A stretch of 64,000 nt of DNA, taken from Verrucomicrobiales bacterium. Lineage in GTDB: Bacteria; Verrucomicrobiota; Verrucomicrobiia; Limisphaerales; UBA11320. The stretch is taken from the NCBI GenBank assembly GCA_016793885.1, contig JAEUHE010000093.1, forward strand, positions 30,310-94,309, read 5' to 3'. The notes under the pieces were generated by a model that was not told the origin of the DNA, ran no database searches, and saw only the letters and a program-made list of their open reading frames with translations. Position numbers and translations under genes: made by a program. Of the stretch, positions 61,763 through 64,000 are shown in pieces. Every line of letters starts with the position of its first letter. Position 1 is the first letter of the stretch.

Positions 61763-62299
61763 CTACTTCAGCTTGGCAGCCGCGTCTTTCATCTCTTCCA
61801 GATGCGTTTCTGCCTTCATGGTATCCGTCACGTGGGCCACAGTCCCGTCCTTCCGAATCAGAAAGCTTACCCGACGTGAAAGGGTGTCCCGCCCCGGAAA
61901 CTCAGCTCCATAGGCCGCCGTGATCTTTCCGTCCACATCCGCGAGGAGGTCGAAGTTCAGGTTAAACTTCGAAATGAACGCCCGGTGGCTGGCCTCGGTG
62001 TCGCGGCTGACACCGATCACTTGGATTCCCTCCTTTTTCAGATCGCCGATGCGATCTCGCAAGCCGCAGGCCTGCTTGGTGCACCCCGGCGTGTCATCCT
62101 TAGGATAGAAATAGAGCAGGACGGCGCTCTTCGTAAGGGCCTGTTCCAAACTCCAAGGGGTGCCGTTTTGGTTCTTGCCACTGACCATCGGAGCTCGGCC
62201 GCCGACCTTGGGAGAATCCCCCGCATGCAAGTGCAGCGCCATATAGATGCATAGGGCCGTGCCCGTCATCACAATCCACTTCAGCACATTGTCTTTCAT
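61763..62299 (-). CDS. Thioredoxin-dependent peroxiredoxin, BCP/PrxQ type, exported
   Basis: A 178-residue AhpC/TSA family protein with an N-terminal signal anchor (residues about 6-24, LKWIVMTGTALCIYMALHLHA), so it works in the periplasm or at the membrane. The peroxidatic Cys is in FYPKDDTPGCTKQAC (near residue 71) and the second Cys of the CxxxxC PrxQ pair follows in the same motif. Blocks QVIGVSRDTEASHRAF and TLSRRVSFLIRKDGTV are typical. It reduces peroxides with electrons from thioredoxin. Divergent from trxB, which could supply reduced thioredoxin in the cytosol. Confidence 0.87.
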   Translation of the reverse strand: MKDNVLKWIVMTGTALCIYMALHLHAGDSPKVGGRAPMVSGKNQNGTPWSLEQALTKSAVLLYFYPKDDTPGCTKQACGLRDRIGDLKKEGIQVIGVSRDTEASHRAFISKFNLNFDLLADVDGKITAAYGAEFPGRDTLSRRVSFLIRKDGTVAHVTDTMKAETHLEEMKDAAAKLK

Positions 62300-62413
62300 A
62301 GCCTGGTTCCAAGTTAAGCTGCTAATAGTGCATCAGACGGGATGGCGATTCGATTTGTTCAACCTTCTCATCACTTGCCAACTGTCATTGCGACAATTAC
62401 GGTTCAAAGACTT

Positions 62414-63343
62414 ATGGAAAAAGTAGTCATCATTGGCACAGGGTGTGCGGGGTTGACCGCGGCCCTCTACACCGCGCGAGCCAACCTAAACCCCTTGGTC
62501 CTGACCGGAAGCATGCCCGGTGGGCTGCTCACCACCACCAGCATCGTCGAAAACTTCCCCGGATTTCCCGAGGGTGTGGACGGCTACGAGCTGATGACCA
62601 GGATGCAGAAACAGGCGGAAAAATTTGGGGCTCGCGTCCAGTTCGGAACCGTCGACGGGATCGACCTCTCCCAGCGGCCCTTCCAGCTCAAAGTGGATGG
62701 CGAACCGGTGACCACCCAGAGTCTGATCATCGCCACCGGAGCTGGCCACCGCCACCTCGGCCTGGAAAGTGAAGACCTGCTGGAGAAAAAAGGGGTTACG
62801 TACTGCGCGACCTGCGATGGCGCCCTGCCCATGTTCCGCAACCAGCCCTTGGTGGTGGTCGGCGGCGGCGATTCGGCCTGTGAGGAAGCCAGCTACCTGA
62901 CCCGCTTCGGCTCCGTGGTCTACCTCATCCACCGTCGGGACTCCCTGCGCGCGTCACGCATCATGGCTGAACGCACTCTCGCCAATCCTAAAATCAAGCC
63001 CATCTGGGACTCGGTCGTCACCGAGGTGCTGGATGTGAAGCAGAACAAGGTGACCGGCGTTAGGGTCAAAAATCTCAAGACAGGGGCGGAAAACACCGTC
63101 GACTGCGCCGGCGTCTTTGTAGCCATCGGCCATGTCCCCAACACCCAGCTGTTCAAAGGGCTGATTGACATGGATGAGAATGGCTACGTGATTCCCAAGG
63201 AAGGCTCGGCCACCAATATCGAAGGGGTGTTCGTAGCCGGAGATTGCTCGGATCACGTCTACCGCCAGGCCATCACAGCGGCCGGGATGGGATGCGCAGC
63301 GGCGATCGATTGTGAACGCTTCCTGGGCACCCTGAGCCAATAG
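62414..63343 (+). CDS. trxB: Thioredoxin reductase
   Basis: A 309-residue flavoprotein that reduces thioredoxin with NADPH. FAD motif GTGCAGLTAALYTARA lies at residues 8-23, the redox-active CATCDG at about 131-136, and NADP-binding GGGDSACEEASYLTRF after it; GVFVAGDCSDHVYRQAITAAGMGCAAAID ends the FAD domain. The ATG at 62414 (MEKVVIIGTG) is used; an upstream in-frame start adds 24 residues without domain. It starts 115 bases from the divergent peroxiredoxin gene, and a rhodanese gene follows after 11 bases. Confidence 0.95.
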   Translation: MEKVVIIGTGCAGLTAALYTARANLNPLVLTGSMPGGLLTTTSIVENFPGFPEGVDGYELMTRMQKQAEKFGARVQFGTVDGIDLSQRPFQLKVDGEPVTTQSLIIATGAGHRHLGLESEDLLEKKGVTYCATCDGALPMFRNQPLVVVGGGDSACEEASYLTRFGSVVYLIHRRDSLRASRIMAERTLANPKIKPIWDSVVTEVLDVKQNKVTGVRVKNLKTGAENTVDCAGVFVAIGHVPNTQLFKGLIDMDENGYVIPKEGSATNIEGVFVAGDCSDHVYRQAITAAGMGCAAAIDCERFLGTLSQ

Positions 63344-63354
63344 GTCGTTGAGTT

Positions 63355-63687
63355 GTGTCTGTATACGCCTCCCTCACGCCTCAGCAGCTGGCCGCCTGGA
63401 TCCAGACGGAGCCACGTCCCCGCCTGCTGGACGTCCGCCAACCGGAGGAACACGAGTTAGCAGCCTTGCCGGACTCGACCTTAATTCCACTCGGCGAGCT
63501 CTTCCACCGAGTGGAGGAGCTCGAAGCGTGGAAAAACGAGGATGTCGTGGTCTATTGCCACCACGGCGTCCGTAGCCTGAACGCCATCGCTCAATTGAAG
63601 CACCTGGGCTTTCAGAAACTATACAACCTCACAGGTGGCATCGACCGCTGGTCAACGGAGGTGGATCCGAAAGTGCCCCGATACTAG
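63355..63687 (+). CDS. Rhodanese-like domain protein
   Basis: A 110-residue single rhodanese domain (GlpE/PspE size). The active-site loop is CHHGVRS with the catalytic Cys, and LLDVRQPEEHELAALPDSTLIPLGEL is the typical N-terminal block. It can carry sulfane sulfur as persulfide. It has a GTG start and follows trxB by 11 bases, so the two are likely co-transcribed; a thiol-redox link is inferred. Confidence 0.88.
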   Translation: MSVYASLTPQQLAAWIQTEPRPRLLDVRQPEEHELAALPDSTLIPLGELFHRVEELEAWKNEDVVVYCHHGVRSLNAIAQLKHLGFQKLYNLTGGIDRWSTEVDPKVPRY

Positions 63688-64000
63688 TATAGCGGCTCAC
63701 AAATGGCGGGCGTTTTGTTGGGCTCGGTTTGGCCTGGGGTGTACTTATTTCTGGGTAATGACCATTGGAATCCCCCTCCGGGGTACCCGAAAAGCTGTCG
63801 AGGGCTACAGCACTCCAAGACGCTTCGCGAAGCGTTTGACGATAGGGAGTGCGGCAGAACTCTCTGAGTATTACCCACAAGTTCTTCGACCAGATGTTAG
63901 AATCCCACAGGGATTCCGCCTCAAAGCCCAGGGTTGGCGCGAAGCGGGAGCGCCTACCCTGGGTTAGTCGTTGTTTTCTCACAACCCCAACGCGGGTTGC
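63688..64000. repeat. Non-coding chain of strong hairpins at the window end
   Basis: No gene is supported in the last 313 bases. Perfect or near-perfect inverted repeats follow one another: ACGCTTCGCGAAGCGT (63820-63835), GAATCCC/GGGATTC (63900-63916), a 14-base arm pair at 63927-63940 and 63950-63963 with one mismatch, and CAACCC/GGGTTG at 63982-63999, cut by the window edge. The reading of a peptide ...GFRLKAQGW... across it is likely spurious. It looks like a dispersed repeat or the flank of a mobile element lying beyond the window. Confidence 0.6.

Noticed and set aside
1..64000. CRISPR arrays, tRNA or rRNA genes, intact insertion sequences
   Set aside because: I found no regularly spaced repeats, no cloverleaf with a GTTCGAATC arm and CCA-side pairing, and no transposase or integrase gene. 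A covariance-model tRNA scan would be needed to be certain.

Overview
The window looks like a chromosomal segment of a Gram-negative member of the Verrucomicrobiota, probably the Pedosphaera/Limisphaerales side (subdivision 3). The reasons are high-GC codon use, mostly weak Shine-Dalgarno sites, LL-diaminopimelate aminotransferase, a SecA with a long insertion and a C-terminal zinc tail, DUF4380 and DUF4175-like proteins, secreted proteins ending in a ...YRLERTSNL..W...FFRF-type domain, and a complete Pup (UBact-type) proteasome locus. The phylum is an inference from gene content. No rRNA, tRNA, CRISPR array or intact insertion sequence was found.

Layout. 1-9.5 kb: type II NADH dehydrogenase, a small c-type cytochrome, dapL-traB/gumN (minus strand), then deoC, an FG-GAP repeat protein, a YkgJ-type cysteine cluster protein and a membrane-fused spermidine synthase-like protein (plus strand). 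9.5-14 kb: a zinc-homeostasis island on the minus strand. A DksA-like protein without its zinc-finger cysteines, a cysteine-poor L33 and a cysteine-free S18 come first, then a terminator, a 17-bp palindrome that is a candidate Zur operator, and znuA-znuC-znuB-zur. 14-17.5 kb: a DUF4380 protein, DAHP synthase and an amidohydrolase. 17.5-22.4 kb: chemotaxis genes cheW, mcp, a Sel1-repeat gene and a cheB with a degenerate receiver. 22.5-28.1 kb: secA-grpE-dnaJ-rsmE. 28.1-33.6 kb: a pseudouridine synthase, a PpiD/SurA-like membrane chaperone and a large zinc metalloprotease.

33.7-40.2 kb is the most distinctive region: minus-strand mpa(arc)-dop-pup-prcB-prcA-pafA, in the same order as in actinobacteria. 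The pup gene encodes only 57 residues and ends in Gly-Gln. Dop should deamidate the Gln, PafA should ligate Pup to lysines of target proteins, Mpa should unfold the tagged targets, and PrcA/PrcB should degrade them. All the key residues I could check are present, but Mpa lacks the usual GQYL docking tail.

40.4-54.5 kb: a glyoxalase-fold protein, a PBP4-type D,D-peptidase overlapping tail to tail with an SGNH-like protein, an MBOAT O-acyltransferase, tatD and thiS. A MoxR AAA ATPase-DUF58-VWA-VWA-DUF4175 operon follows. 54.6-60.2 kb: two large secreted proteins and a small conserved protein, with an inverted-repeat element between. 60.6-63.7 kb: a Tat-exported sugar-isomerase-like protein and a redox group (peroxiredoxin, thioredoxin reductase, rhodanese). 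The window ends in a non-coding stretch made of successive strong hairpins, probably a dispersed repeat.
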